DNA of 64,000 nucleotides from Nelumbo lutea (GCA_022828595.1 JAKGHH010000001.1:205177813-205241812), one strand, 5' to 3'; positions 1 through 12,918 are shown, counted from the stretch's first letter. The notes: generated by a model not told the origin, from the letters alone. Program-made: numbers and translations.

Positions 1-1616
1 TATTGACATTACTACTTTCACCCAAGGTTCAAAATATTGATACACTCAGATATGTGGAAAGGGGGTGTATTGGTACTTTTTACTCTAGAAATGGCTTAAC
101 TTTCTTCTTCTTCTTCTTCTTCTTCTATCTCATTTCTCTTTCTTGTTTTTCCTATCTAAAAGGAAAAAATAAAATTTTAAAAATTTTAAATGAATTGTTT
201 CATTGATGGAGGTATGTTTAAGTCAAATGGGGTCAGCCACAAAGTATATTTAAGACTATTTGAAAAACTCAGGGTATATTTAAGTCAATTTATAAAAAAC
301 TTAAGGTATGTTTAAGTCTTTTGCACCAAAAGTTTTGTGCTCCGAGTATAAAATGGAAAGATCAGAACAACTTATTTATTTTTTCAAAAAGTTATCTTAT
401 AACTTGTCGTTTGTATATCACAGAGCCTCCATTTATTTTTTGGTTATAATTTAAAATTCTAGTTCAACTAGAATTTGGGGGGTTGATTAGTCAAAACTGT
501 TCCCGTTTTATACCGTAACAAAATTAGACTTATGTACCGTAACAAAATTGGTCAGGTCATTCACCCTTCTCCACTTCTCTTAAACTTATGTACCGTAAAA
601 CTTTGTTATATAAAAATTACAGATCATTGTTAGTGATCATTAATAGAATGTGTCGCCATTAATTATTTTTAATGATTAAAACTTGATCCTCTGGTAAATA
701 ATTGATTAAAAATATAGCAGGTGAAAAACAAAGAAAAACATTATTTTTCTCTTTTATCCTCCTCTAACCAAAAGGTTCCAAGTCCATTTCGATGAAGTGA
801 TGTGAACTCCCCCAAATCTCAGATGGAGGGATAGTATAATAAATTTTATCATCACACCATTTTCATTTATGGCCAATTCAAAGAGAGAGATAGTAGTATA
901 GTAAATTATACTAAAACGATTCAACTCTTTAACATACAGATTTTGAATCAGGTAAGAGAAACAGGGAAGAATGGAGGGGGGGGGGGGAATTAGGTGGCTT
1001 ATGATAATACTTTTTAAATTCAGATCTGAGATATATTTTTAGATTTAAATTTGTAAGAGGTAGGCCAAAAATTCTCATTCTTGATTTCCCTCACCCTCTC
1101 CCTTTCTCCTCTCCCCTTGTATTTCCACCACCGCCGCTACAACTCTAAGTAGCGACATTTCCACCTCTCTCTCTCTCTCTCTCTCGCCTCCCTTGTAATT
1201 ATGATAAATTATAATTATCATAATTTGTTCATATTTTCAATATTATTTTGAATTTAATAAATTATATTTTATAAAATAGTACAAATTGAACTCAAAATTA
1301 TCAAATAGTATGTCTAAGGGGTAAAATAGTAAAATTAAGGAATTTCAGATGCTGAATGTTTGATCCAACATAAACAATTTTCTCTGTTTAGAGCCTCTAA
1401 AAAGTCGAAAAGCATCTATGTTTCTTTTCAGATTTTAGACGCCATTAATATCTTTTTAACTTTTCAGATTTTAGATTTATCAAATGCTACCTTAGTCATT
1501 TAGATACTACCCCTTATTTTTTTTCTAGGAAGCACAATAGAGATGCTCTATAGGAAATAAGGTTTGAGGCATTTTTCTCTTTTCCCATTTTGTATATAAG
1601 TTTTTTCAACAAAGCA
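1..1616. other. Intergenic AT-rich DNA, no gene seen
   Basis: I see no supportable gene here. The stretch holds a TTC microsatellite (about 100-126), a run of 12 G (976-987) and a CT microsatellite (about 1165-1185). The remainder is AT-rich sequence with frequent stops in all frames. Confidence 0.6.
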
Positions 1617-1624
1617 CTCATGAG

Positions 1625-2155
1625 TAGGGGTGTGAATTCATATTTTGTTGGATTTGGATATCCCCATTTTGGATCTTCGGATCGGATCGGATAATAGAAT
1701 CTTATTAGAAATTGGACCAAATTCAAGGAATCGAATTCGATTCACTCCTATCCATTTCGATATAACACACACACACATGCACGCACACACACACAGACAT
1801 ATAAATGTATATATATATATATATATATTGCATTTTTGTAAATTTGTTATATTATTTACTTTTTATAAAAACATGTATATATATGATGAAAATAGTTGAA
1901 AAGATACATGTATTTTTTTTGTTTTTCTCTATTTAAATTTAAATTATATTTTTATTTTAATAATTTATTAAATTAAAAATTAAATTGAATCATATTAGAT
2001 CTGAATATCCGACTTCCTCATCGGATTTGAATTCAAATCAATGTTTGTGAGATTTGATTGAATCTTTGCATCAGATTGGATCTATTGTTTATAGTATCGG
2101 ATCAAATTCGGATATTACCCTAGCTCAAGTCCAATTCGATCCGTTTGCATCCCTA
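1625..2155. mobile_element. hAT-type non-autonomous element, 531 bp
   Basis: The element starts TAGGGGTGTGAATT and ends TTTGCATCCCTA, which form imperfect terminal inverted repeats of the TAGGGNTG class common in plant hAT MITEs. The flanking 8-mers are CTCATGAG (1617-1624) and CTCACAAG (2156-2163), matching at 6 of 8 positions, as expected for an old target-site duplication. The interior is AT-rich with CA and TA microsatellites and encodes nothing. Confidence 0.7.
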
Positions 2156-2163
2156 CTCACAAG

Positions 2164-4807
2164 CTCTTTCATAAATCATAAATATTGAAATAAATGGTAA
2201 AGAAATTCCTAACTTAAAATGGGTTAAAGTGCTAGCATATCATATGAAATAAATTTTAGGGACAAAGTAAGTAACTGCCCAATTAAGCATGTCTAAGTTG
2301 ATGAAATTCTTAAGCGTACGTTTTTTAAATTTGGAATGTTTTGAGTTATTTGATGTTCTCTCCCGATTCCAATAGTTATCAAATGCCACCTTGAATTAAT
2401 ATCTAGAATGACCCCTGCATGCCTGGGTGAGAAGGTTTTAAATTTATGTTCCCAGGTTAGGACTGGGGAAGTGTCACATTGTGAAAGGTTAATTGATATA
2501 AATTTTAGATTTTGAAATATGAGGAAGATTCATTTATAATACATTTACTAATATTGGTTGCACATTAAATTTATATCTCAAATGATTATGTTAAAGTATA
2601 CTTACATTTTATTAATTTATATTTTATAAGGTGTAATTTCATGTTTAATAAGATGCATTTATCATCACGTTCAACCAATCACATATTTTGCTGCACTACA
2701 ATAAATGTGCTATAAATTTGTCTAAAATTGTTTTTAGATAAAAAGAAAAATCTATAATATTAGAAAGACATGATACTGGAATAGCTTTGACCAATCAAAG
2801 GACCCATGAATTTTAATGAATACCCATGATTGGTAATTTTTTTCTTATACCAATTAATTGGCTATCTTTACCAAAAAATAGTTAATTGGCGATAACTTTT
2901 TTTGATATCATGTCTTTGTTAAAAAGTATAGGAAATTAATGTACTATGCAAATTTGCGGCAAAAGTAAAAAAAGAAAAAAAATATATGTATGGGTCGGAT
3001 GGAAATGGATCATCGGGTTCGGGTTCTGGAAAAGGATCCAAGTTCCAAGGGACCACAATCTACAATACATTCCCAAACCAGCTACGGCCAACCGTTCTTT
3101 AGATCATGGAATGATGGAATTGATGAATCATGAATCATCAGTTTAGATCCCAAAGTAATTGTGCGGTACATCCGATTAATTGATGGTACGTACCACATGT
3201 GTATACGCAGTTTAGATCCGATATCGTAAAGTGTGGGACCTGTCCGGGGATTTCGAAATTCGAACCGTTTACAATAGCATTCGTACCGTTAATATTAACC
3301 AATCACAACACGCCACGCCACCTCTGTACATGTGGGCCTCACATGTCAAGCTTTTCTGCCCATGGCCCAGCATTCGCCTTTTCTCCAGAGGATTATGATT
3401 TATAATTTCCGAAGTGTCGGTCTGCCCATTGGCCGAGTCATTCAGTCAACTGGTTTTTCAGATACCAAACCTCTCCGGTATCATTTCAAATTGTGACTCC
3501 AAATAATTCCAAAAGATTTAATTCCCAACAAATTCATAACCAATCAAAAGGGATTTATTTTTCCTAAATTCACATCAGTCGTAACCCGTGTGATGCACGG
3601 GTCTTGTTAAGGCAGCGAGAGGAGCATTGTGATAAAACCCAATTGGGTCAAGCCTTGAGTCCAATTCAAATGAGATGGGCCGAATTTTGTATTAATTATT
3701 AAATTAAAATAAAATTAATTGTAAAATGAGGAGAGAGAAAATAAACAGGAGAGAGAATGACTTACATATATGATATATCTAAATTGCAAAATTAAAAAAT
3801 TAAACAAAGTGATCAAATAAGTTACATCACAACTAATCAATCTCTCTTTGTTCCACAGGAAACTAACAGAAAATTACAGTAATTAACAGGAAATTTAATT
3901 TATTGTAACTTACTGTTTAATTACAGGAAATTAACAGTAATTTAATGTTAGTTCATTCTATAAGATTAAATAACAGGAAATTACTTTTAATATCCGGTGA
4001 CAAATGACCACATCTTATAAGATTAAATTAGTGAGAAATTACTGCTAGTTAAATATAATTTGCAAAATATAAATAAATTATGTTATTCAATAAATTAATT
4101 CAGTTAATAAAAAATTACTGATAATTTATATATCTTAAGTATCAATAAATTTACTGTTAATTCAGAATAAGTTATTGCTAATTTACTGATAATTAAAATT
4201 ATTATTAATTAAATTACTAATTTAATGTTAATTATCAATATCTTAACACTAAATTAACAAAGGACAATCACCAAAACGGTTGTCTTTGAGGTCTTGCGTT
4301 TGGGAAGGAGATAGCCCAGCGTGCCAAAGCTACAATGGAGCAGACAAATGCATCGAATCCTCTTCTTTCTGCATTGCAAAACTTGCAAGAAGCATCAACG
4401 ATCTCTAAGTCTTTTTAACAGGAGAGCTTTGTTCACTGTGTTGGCATTCAGGCTGCCCGACCCATTGACCCAGTAAGATCATCTTCTTGACCCGACACGC
4501 TGTTATAGTGATTACTTGATAGAGCCATTTCAGTCTATAATCCAGAATCCCAGACTGTAGAGCACAGTTAATTCGTTTGATAAAATCTCTAACAAATAAA
4601 TTGTGATTAATATAAGGAATCCACAAGTAGATGACACACAACCACAACTCACAACTCATAAGGGTGGTTATAGACCTCTTCTTGAGTAGGTCCATTTATT
4701 TTCACATTCCTGACCATTCACTATTCTGTTGGTGCTTTTCCCCCAACTCATTCACACTTTAATTTATTTCACAATTAGTCGGGACCCGGAATTTGCTAAG
4801 TGAAATT
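2164..4807. other. Intergenic AT-rich DNA, no gene seen
   Basis: No gene is supported. Positions 3700-4260 are a low-complexity AT stretch with many variants of an AATTAACAGTAA-like word, suggesting decayed short tandem repetition. A hairpin-forming word, ACCCGTGTGATGCACGGGT, lies at about 3586-3604. The open frames at 2946-3146 and 4405-4695 resemble no family I know. Confidence 0.5.
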
Positions 4808-5312
4808 GAGGCAGAAGGACCCCAATGTAATTTTAAATTGGAACGGACTGGAGTTCAATTAGGGATCATCGAACTGAATATTTAGCTATTTGAGCTTGGC
4901 TCACAAAAAAATGTAAGTTTGAGTTCAAGCCAAAGACTTGAATTTGAATTCAGCTTGTCTCCAAAATATAAATTATACATATATAATTATTTTTTATTTT
5001 ATATACAAAAAATTAAGAACAATAAAAATTATTTATTAATACATACATAATATATATGTGAGGCAAAAGGATCCCAATGTAATTTTAAATTGGAATGGGC
5101 TGGAGTTCAATTAGGGATCGAATCCAGCTGAATATTTAGCTATTTGAGCTTGCTCACAAAAAAATGTAGGCTTGAGTTCAAGCTAAAGACTTGAATTTGA
5201 ATTTAGCTTGGCTCCAAAATATAAATTATACCTATAAAATTATTTTTTATTTTACATACAAAAAATTAAGAACAATAAAAATTATTTATTAATACATACA
5301 TAATATATATGT
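4808..5312. repeat. Tandem duplication of a 252-bp unit (two copies)
   Basis: The sequence from about 4808 to 5059 is repeated head-to-tail from about 5060 to 5312. Both copies share the words CCCAATGTAATTTTAAATTGG, GGAGTTCAATTAGGGATC and the closing ACATACATAATATATATGTG, with roughly one difference every 15-20 bases. The second copy carries a few small indels. The unit does not encode a protein. Confidence 0.85.
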
Positions 5313-5319
5313 GTATGCA

Positions 5320-7141
5320 TATGAAGGGATGGGAGATACATCATATAGATGGCCGAACCCTACAGGAAGGTTGGGCGAAATTTCAAAAATTTCTTTACTC
5401 CCATCCGGGAATCCTATTCCCAATTTAGAAAACTGCATTTCAAAGTTCATTCTTGTAACCAAACCAGACCAAATTTGAAACCAAATTAAGGAAGGGATAT
5501 ACCTGATACGAAATCCACGCAAGAATGCTCTTCCCAACGTAGTTGTTTACGCCCAAAGAGAGTACCAAATCCTCCCTCCACTGAAGATGACACAGCTTAG
5601 GGTGAGGCAGGATCAACAGGTAGTTCTTCACCAAGAACTAGTGATTCTTCAGCAAGAATCGAATGGGACAGTGAGCACAAGTTCTAGATTGTTTCTTCTA
5701 GCAAGAAACAATATCAAGATTCAATCTTGATCCAATCTAAGAACTGGAGATCGAACAGGGTGGGGTGGCAAGAGCAGAAGACAAGAGCAGTCTAATTGTG
5801 TTGTCTTCTCTCTGTATTCAGTGAATGTGTCTTTGGAGGTTTGCCATGCTCTCTTATTTATAGCCTTAAAGAGAAAATTTTCTAATCCCATTAGGAGTTT
5901 CCTAATTCAAATCTTTTATTTGAATCTGGACTCTTTAAGTGATGAGCATAATCCCTTATCTTATTTGCAGATAAAGATCAACATTCCTAATCAAATTAGG
6001 AGTTCATTTGATCCAAATCTTTATTTAGATCTAGACTCTTTAAGTTAGGGCTGTTCATAAGAAGGCCCAACCCGACCAAATCGACCAACCTGGACTGACC
6101 CAACCCGAGTCAGCCGGGTTTTCATCAGCACGGGTCGATTTCGAGTTATGCAAATTCCTAAACCGATTATTCAGGTCGGTTTTAGTTTTCACACAAGAAA
6201 ATTGAACCGACCCGAACCAAACCGACTTACTTCCTAATTCAAACATGAAGTTCCAAAGCCCATTAGGCCACCTAGTTTTTGAAGGGTTGCAAGAAACTTT
6301 TGATTAGTGAATAGTGATTAATGAACAATTTTTGTGATTAACTTTTCATTTAAATTTTATCATAGGAGATGGCTGAAATGATGTTCAATTTATGACTGTT
6401 TTTAAAATTAGCAAGATTTTATCATAGAGAAGAACTTAGAACTGAAACCAACCCAAACTGACCCAACCTGACTTAAACCGACCAGCTCGGTTTTGGTTAA
6501 CACTGGGTCAGTTTCAGTTTCTATGTCAGGTAACCCAACCAAGTTGGGTCGGTTGGAAAAACCATAGTAAACTGACCCAACCCGACCCGTGAACAACCCT
6601 ACTTTAAGTGGATAAGGATAATCGCTTATCTTATCTACTGATCCAAATTCCAGATCCGCCCCTATTTAATTAATCTAATTAACCCAGTTCGAAATGGGCT
6701 TTTAGGCCCATTAAGCTTTCAGGTTCACTTCCACTTTAATGCTGGCTATCTTGGCCCTCTTTGTATGGTGTGGGACCCTATCATTGATCTACACATCAAC
6801 CACATGGGTTCAGCCTAGCCTCTGTTATAAGGCTTGGCCAAATTCACTATTGAATACAGTGAACCCCTGAGTCCATCACTATGGGCTTTCAATGGGCCCA
6901 ACATTTATACTAAATGGTCCTTAGGTCCAGTCATCTTATGAAAACGCAAGGACTGTGGGCAGAATGCAAGATTAGCCCATCAGGTATAACCCTCAATGGT
7001 CTTACACTTAACCTCTCAGCCCATAATGATCAAACACTACCCGACAAGAGATGGCATCTCCCTCGGCTGCAAGGTGCAATGTTGCACTCTCTACTCACAT
7101 GGATCCCAGGAATTAAAACCTTTTGGAAACATTTTGAAAAC

Positions 7142-7172
<31 letters not shown>

Positions 7173-7680
7173 TACAAAACAAATTTCAATGATTGAAATC
7201 AACTACCAACAGTTTAGGTTTCCATTAGAGATAGCGCATCCCCAATCATTCACTTTGTCCGACAAAGGGGCTGATCCTGTCACTATGATCACCCACTCAG
7301 ATGAATTCTCGGACTATCCCAACATACCCAGGTTTTGACTCCCTCTAAGGATTTCACTGATTGGCATATAAAAATAGCCCAATCTAGCACCTAGTGCAAT
7401 ATCATAATTTAGTCTAGGGGTCTAGTGTAACACTCCAGTTTTGCCCATCTAACTCCAAGGTCCAGGGTAATACTGAAATTTTGGTCCGGTTCAGAGTTTC
7501 AAGAAAACCCACACTGCATGTACCTCAGGTCTCACCCTGGTAGCTGAGACAAGTCACCCCAACTAACTTGGCGGTACATCAGTGTCATCCTTGGCAGGAT
7601 AAATCTCCCCAGATCTATTCAACGGCTGTGAAAATTCTAAACTAACTCATATGTGTCTAGTTTAAGGGTATTACACAGAA
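5320..7680 (-). mobile_element. Degenerate LTR-retrotransposon-derived sequence (tentative)
   Basis: No coding domain survives. On the minus strand a TATA-like CTATAAATAAGAG lies at about 5850-5862, in a context typical of plant LTR promoters. A partial internal duplication (about 5890-5990 and 6000-6045 plus 6602-6650) is interrupted by the hAT element at 6046-6601. The stretch 7431-7678 opens with TGTAACACTCC and closes with GGGTATTACACA, an LTR-like pair of ends. An AT dinucleotide run lies at about 7146-7173. I could not define element borders, so this is inference from texture only. Confidence 0.3.
6046..6601. mobile_element. hAT-type non-autonomous element, 556 bp, perfect 8-bp TSD
   Basis: The element begins TAGGGCTGTTCA and ends TGAACAACCCTA, giving TIRs that differ at one base over the first 12. 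It is flanked on both sides by CTTTAAGT (6038-6045 and 6602-6609), an exact 8-bp target-site duplication as made by hAT transposases. The outer parts are rich in ACCCGAC/GGGTCGG words in both orientations, so the arms can pair. It encodes no transposase and must depend on a source elsewhere. Confidence 0.9.
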
Positions 7681-7689
7681 ACACACCAT

Positions 7690-9225
7690 AATAACATGAA
7701 TCAAATATGTACTTTATTCATTTACAATAAATTCATAACGTACATCATGCTGATTGGAGCTAAGGGCATACACTATCTAACATGTGTGCATGTGCGTGTG
7801 CATGTATTAGGCTTGAATAGGCTTGTGAGTTTCATGAGTTGAGCTTCATTGGGATCAAGCTCAACTCGGTTTAAACCGAGCCAAATTGATCTTTTCACGA
7901 GGCTTGTGAAAAGCTCTGTTTGTTTCCACCCCTATCCAAACCTAGCATTGCTCTTGGGTTAGATAAATTTGTATCAATTTTTATTAAGTTTTATTGATTT
8001 TTATTATTTCCAGCAAAATTTTAGTAATGTTTATAGTTTCAATTAAAATTTAAATGGGATTAAAAGGCAAATGGTAGGTTTTAGTGAATCTGGGAAACTA
8101 AAAGGGTGTTTTAGTAAATAACAATTTTTATTTATTAAATTAACAAAAGTTGATTCATGATTCCTGATTCTCTGGACTATGTTATGTTGTTCATTGAATG
8201 AGACCTCATTGGGGACCTTGCTTTTGTGGTTGAGTGGGCCCTACCTACCCATGATTAAGATGGAACATGTGAGATTAGTGATGCTTGGGCCAGAAAAGAG
8301 ACCTCCAGAGCCCATATTTTGTCTTGAATGATCGATTCTGACCACTGTTTTGTATTGAAAATTGAAAGCTTGAAACAAAAACTCAACCTAGATAGTGGAG
8401 TTGGGTCATGGTAAATGTCAAAATATAATGTTATATAATTCAAAGGATTGTGGAGGGGAAATTGGGGACTAAAGAACAAAGATTCTTCTGTGGAAGTAAG
8501 CTCTTATAACTTATTTATATGGAGATTAAACAAAGAATTCCCTTGAATTGAATTGGTAACCTGGGTTCTTGTCATCAGAAAGACAAAAAGAGGTATGAGA
8601 GATGAGAGATCATCACCTCTGCAAAATTGGTAGGTTTTGAAGCTATGATCAGTTTGAGATGCCAATGAATAAAAGAGATTTTGTGAATCGTGCATGAGAT
8701 GATAAAACTTTCTATGGGGTGCCAAGAGTATAGAAAACAAATTAAGTCTTGAATAGCTTAATTTGGATGGTGAAAATGGATGTGATTAGGGTGGGTTAAG
8801 TGAAGGAGGTGAGCTTATTCTTTCTTGAAATTTCAAGATAACCATGTTTAGACCACAAAAAAATTATTATATGCAACATTTCTTTTTTCCCTTGGAAAGA
8901 CTTTTGTTCTAGTCACCTGTAGTCATAACAGTAGAACAACAATGTGAACTACATGCAGGTTGAGATACCAAATGTCTTACAAGTTTGCTTCAAAGTTCAA
9001 ACTGTCATTCACTCTCACATCATTTAAAGTTTGGGCTAGTAATTACTTCATTACTCAACTTGGATAACATTTTTTTTTATCTAGTGTTGATCTTAATACA
9101 GTTCAATGCAACACTGTTTGTAGGTGTTTCGGGCTTTAACCTGTTTTAAGGGGTAGGTAGGCCTTATACCGATTCTCCTAAGTAGGTTTATTTTGGTGGT
9201 GTTTGGTATTATGAGGTTGTGTAGT
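7690..9225. other. Intergenic DNA, no gene seen
   Basis: No supportable gene. A fragment of a repeat built from AGGCTTGTGA and CTCAACTCGGTTTAAACCGAG words lies at about 7808-7935 and resembles the inner part of the hAT-like repeat at 19324. The rest is AT-rich sequence with only short random open frames. Confidence 0.5.
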
Positions 9226-9753
9226 GCATGATTTTTGAACAGTCGTTAGACCATTTTGCCTAAGAACTGTCTAAGCAATCGGTTCTGTTTCATCCTTGAA
9301 CCACTTTTTGTCAAGATTTAGGTTTCCTTGTTTAGATTTATTCTGTTTTAATAAATCCCTATTAAGTAGGTAGTTTCCAGCTTTGACTCATTCTCTGCTC
9401 TTTACCACAATTTGTTGGTGTAAAACGTAGGCTGTTTTTTCTCTCAATTAGTTATTGTAAAGGCTATTTATTAGCCAAAGTTGTTGATCAATAATGGAGA
9501 ATCATTCCAGTTTGTTTTAAGCTTGTTCTATTCAAGTTCTGATTCACAACACATTTTTTGCTTAAAACCGCTGACTTGATCAATGACCAGCTAACCCAGG
9601 CGGTCGATCCATCGGCCCATTCAACCCAAACAATGGTTTCAGACTTTTTTATTTTATAATTATTATTATTATTTTTTAAACTATAATGGATTGTCCCTTC
9701 ATATTAGACTATTGTGGCCAAAGCGGTACTGGTTCTAAGTCAGTTTTTAAAAC
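9226..9753. mobile_element. MITE of the 'GGTTTTTGAACC' family, split by an insertion
   Basis: The left part (about 9226-9308) and right part (about 9554-9753) match the MITE at 17746-18044, sharing words such as GCAATCGGTTCTGTTT and the late TTTTTATTTTATAATTATTATT tract. About 240 bp of unrelated sequence (9309-9553) sits between them. That insert begins TG, ends CA and contains TTATTAGCC and ATCAATAA words typical of a plant LTR end, so it may be a short solo LTR. Flanking duplications are imperfect. Confidence 0.5.
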
Positions 9754-10441
9754 ATTATATAAATGTCATGAAACATTTTTGTCATTACATAAATGGTATT
9801 TAGGCTCAGTTTGAAAAATATATATAGTATAAATACATATAAAATAATACAAAATACAAAAATTTTGGGCTCTACACATTTGTATTTGTAGAGCATTTTC
9901 ATTCTATCAAACCAAATTCGTAGGTCAATCAAATACAAACGTGGTCATTTTGTTATTTGTGATGCTTAATGGCAAGCGTAGGGTTTATGTGTAATAAACA
10001 ATAAGGAAAATTTAATCAATAGTGATTAATTTTCCAAAGCATAAATCAAGTACAGACACATGCAACATCACAACCATGCATAAACCCTAATACCAAACAC
10101 CCTCTTTGTTGAGGGATCCCACCAGATCCATAAGTGAATTACAGACCAAATTATATATAGACAAAAAGCTGTATTTGTTATTACCACGTAAAAAAATAAA
10201 AACAGCCACTCACATTCACAGGCTGTTCCCAAAGCTGGAAATCAAACATCTTGAGTATATACCAATCTCCCGCTGTACATGTAGGAGAAAGTGTGCTTAA
10301 TCAAAAGAAGGAAAACAAAACAACATTATAACAACAAAATTAACCGGGGAAATAAGTAATTCAAAACAAAAAGAAACTCAGCAGAGCAGAGCAACCAGCC
10401 TCTTTCTAATCCGCAACTAACAAAGGCTAAACGCGTTGCTA
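9754..10441. other. Intergenic/3' flank of the kinase gene
   Basis: Positions 9790-9920 resemble the PIF-type MITE family found at 19900 (an AGGCTCAGTTTGAAAA start followed by AT-rich sequence) but lack a clear right end. The remainder is the 3' flank of the minus-strand kinase gene and probably contains its 3' untranslated region. Confidence 0.4.
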
Positions 10442-11851
10442 CTACACCTGCTGCTGATCTACCCCTTGCCATGTCCACACGATATCTTTGAGGGAAGGTC
10501 TCAGCTCCTGGTTGCAGAATTTCTGATACTCCAGTGTATCCCCAGACGCTTTCTTCACCTCCACCATGTAAAATGAAGGTGTAACCTCAAAGATCTCTGC
10601 ATTAATGGCCAGGTGCCCCTTCCTCCCTTCCTTGCTTCCTTCCAGCTTCACCATCCCGTCTTTCTTCTTCACCTTAAACCTCTCCATCTTCGCGATCTCC
10701 TCGAACTTGGATACGATTGCCGATGCCGGCTTTGTTGTTGTGAACCGAGCCTCCTGCTTGTGCTCGCTTTGTTGAAACAGACCAGATAGGTTGAATCCTG
10801 ACGACAAGGAGATGATATCAAATGCATTCATGCAGGTCGGTTTCATGGAGCTTGTTCCCTCGGATTTCTCTTTGAAACAGTCATCTGGATTGGACTCAAA
10901 GGCTTTCTTGATATCCCTGTCTATTGCTGAAACATCTTCTTCAACTGGTGGAGCCTGAAAGGGTCTGAATCCCTTCCTGAACCATGAGTTCTCCATGACC
11001 TTAGCCAGGGTGATCCGTGTGCTTGGATTAGGATCCAGCAACCTGGAGAGAAGCTTGCGAGCCTCCGGCGAGATCCACTGAGGACACCTGAAGTCTCCTC
11101 TGCTTATCTTCCTGTACATCTCCATGAGGTTGGAGTCATGGAAAGGGAGATATCCTGCCAGTAGGACGAACAGAACGACCCCACAAGACCAGATATCCGA
11201 CTTGGCCCCGTCGTAGCCTTTCTTGCTGATGACTTCCGGTGCGACGTAGGCCGGCGTTCCACACGTAGTGTGGAGCAGACCGTCTTGACTCCTGGACTCC
11301 CACAGCGCGCTCAGGCCGAAGTCTGAGACCTTGAGATTGCCATTCTCGTCGAGGAGGAGGTTTTCTGGCTTGAGGTCGCGGTGGTAGACCCCTCGGCTAT
11401 GGCAGTAGTCGATGGCTCCGATCAATTGCTGGAAATACTTCCGTCCGGCGTCTTCCTTGAGCTTCCCTTTGGATACCTTGTTGAAAAGCTCCCCACCCCT
11501 CACGTACTCCATGGCAAAATAGATCTTGCTCTTGCTGGCCAAGACCTCGTAGAGCTGAACAACATTTGGGTGATGAACCAGGTGCATCACAGAGATTTCT
11601 CGCTTGATCTGTTCCATCAACCCAACCTTCAGCACCTTCTCCTTGTCAATCACCTTGATTGCAACGCTCTGGCCAGATCGGATGTTCCTCGCGTGGTAGA
11701 CTTTGGCGAAGGTCCCTTGGCCTAGCAGCCGCCCCATCTCGTACCTTTGCATCAAGATGGTCCCTTTCTTCTCCATTGGTCCTCCTCCCGGACGAACAGA
11801 CATCTCAAGATTCTTACCAGTTGTGCCACTCACAGCCACAATTTCCTGCAT
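10442..11851 (-). CDS. CIPK: CBL-interacting protein kinase (CIPK/SnRK3 family)
   Basis: This intronless gene encodes a 469-residue serine/threonine kinase of the CIPK (SnRK3) family, which is activated by calcium-loaded CBL sensor proteins and phosphorylates transporters and channels at membranes. Visible motifs: glycine loop LGQGTFAKV (43-51), ATP-binding Lys66 in AIKVI, catalytic HRDLKPEN (157-164), DFG (177-179), APE (204-206), then a junction and the NAF/FISL motif [10 protein letters not shown] (341-350) that docks CBLs, and a PPI domain (about 390-447) that binds PP2C phosphatases. Length is normal for the family. The start is the first ATG after an in-frame TGA 15 bases upstream. Many relatives begin near Met26 ([13 protein letters not shown]), so the first 25 residues may be a lineage-specific extension or unused. 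By sequence it is closest to the intron-poor CIPK2/10/5-like group; exact orthology is inference. Confidence 0.97.
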   Translation of the reverse strand: MQEIVAVSGTTGKNLEMSVRPGGGPMEKKGTILMQRYEMGRLLGQGTFAKVYHARNIRSGQSVAIKVIDKEKVLKVGLMEQIKREISVMHLVHHPNVVQLYEVLASKSKIYFAMEYVRGGELFNKVSKGKLKEDAGRKYFQQLIGAIDYCHSRGVYHRDLKPENLLLDENGNLKVSDFGLSALWESRSQDGLLHTTCGTPAYVAPEVISKKGYDGAKSDIWSCGVVLFVLLAGYLPFHDSNLMEMYRKISRGDFRCPQWISPEARKLLSRLLDPNPSTRITLAKVMENSWFRKGFRPFQAPPVEEDVSAIDRDIKKAFESNPDDCFKEKSEGTSSMKPTCMNAFDIISLSSGFNLSGLFQQSEHKQEARFTTTKPASAIVSKFEEIAKMERFKVKKKDGMVKLEGSKEGRKGHLAINAEIFEVTPSFYMVEVKKASGDTLEYQKFCNQELRPSLKDIVWTWQGVDQQQV

Positions 11852-12166
11852 CCTGGGCTCCTTGTCATTCCGAAAACTTACACAGGACGGAGGAGGAGGA
11901 GGAGGAGGAGGAGAGGAAAGGAAATTAAACCTTGCCCGGAGGCAGGTTTAACTACGAAATTCTCCTGAGTCAGGAATCAGTTGCAGGCAATTTCTTCAAG
12001 AAGATGACTCTCTCATGGCTTCCAGGCAAGAGAAAAACCTTGTCTCTCCAGCTCAAGGAGATGTTTTCTGTTAAAAAATAGTAAAATTCTGGTCAGGTTT
12101 ATCGGAGATGTAATGGGGCTTGCTCTCTCCCTACGTGCAACTAGGATTGGCAGTTATTTCTCTCGC

Positions 12167-12176
12167 TCTACTTATA
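12167..12176 (-). promoter_or_regulatory. Candidate TATA box of the CIPK gene
   Basis: On the minus strand the sequence reads GCTATAAGTAGAG, about 315 bases upstream of the kinase ATG, in an otherwise mixed-composition stretch. A start site about 30 bases downstream would give a leader of roughly 290 bases that includes a TCC trinucleotide run (plus-strand GGA repeat at about 11889-11913). No experimental support. Confidence 0.5.
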
Positions 12177-12179
12177 GCA

Positions 12180-12918
12180 AAAAATGGGCTCATCAACATG
12201 ACCCATTTAAGCAAATCAGAGGACCATTAACACCTAACCATCTACCGTTGTGATTCTCATGAAATTCAGATGGAAAACAGTTGAATAACTTACCTTATCT
12301 TCAGCTCCTAGTCCATTATTTTATTGGTGGTGAAGAATTGAAGATTGAAGAGAACACATGGCCCATTTGAATTTCCACTCTCTGTGTAGAAGAAGGAAAT
12401 AGATACGATAATTTGATGGGGTCCATGCTGCAATTGTGGTGGATGTTTCCACCCATGATCAACGGTCAGAAAACTGCGCTGATTCTATATCCAGACATTC
12501 ACAGAAGTCAGCGTCAATTCTACAAGGTCCAAATCTGGGTTGTCTACTTGTAGTGGGATACTACCACATGTATTGATCGGATGTGAGGTGTATGTCGTGA
12601 GACAATGGGGAATGAGAGGGACTTACTCAGGGGACCCACCAAGGTTGGAGGGGACCAGGACCATGTGAAGTGCGGTGTTAACGATGTATCGTGCCATGTG
12701 GACTTGAGTCCATTTCTTTGTATAATGCCCACAAGACTTGGATCTGTCATATGTGTTGTGAGGTGGGTGGTGAAGGATGGCCCGCCGTGGGCCTCGATGT
12801 AGTGGGTCACTCTGGAATATACCTTCCTTGGTTGGCTTGCAGCAGTACGCATCAGAAACGTAATTTACGGTGGGAACCATAAAATATCACTCTGCGACGA
12901 GGAACTTTTGATATCGAT
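12180..12918. other. Intergenic, upstream of CIPK; no gene seen
   Basis: This is the presumed promoter-distal region of the kinase gene. Overlapping open frames on both strands at 12544-12882 are mutual shadows without family resemblance. I see no repeat border here. Confidence 0.5.

Noticed and set aside
11381..11968. Four overlapping plus-strand open frames over the kinase 5' end
   Set aside because: They are antisense shadows of the conserved kinase reading frame and its GGA-rich leader.
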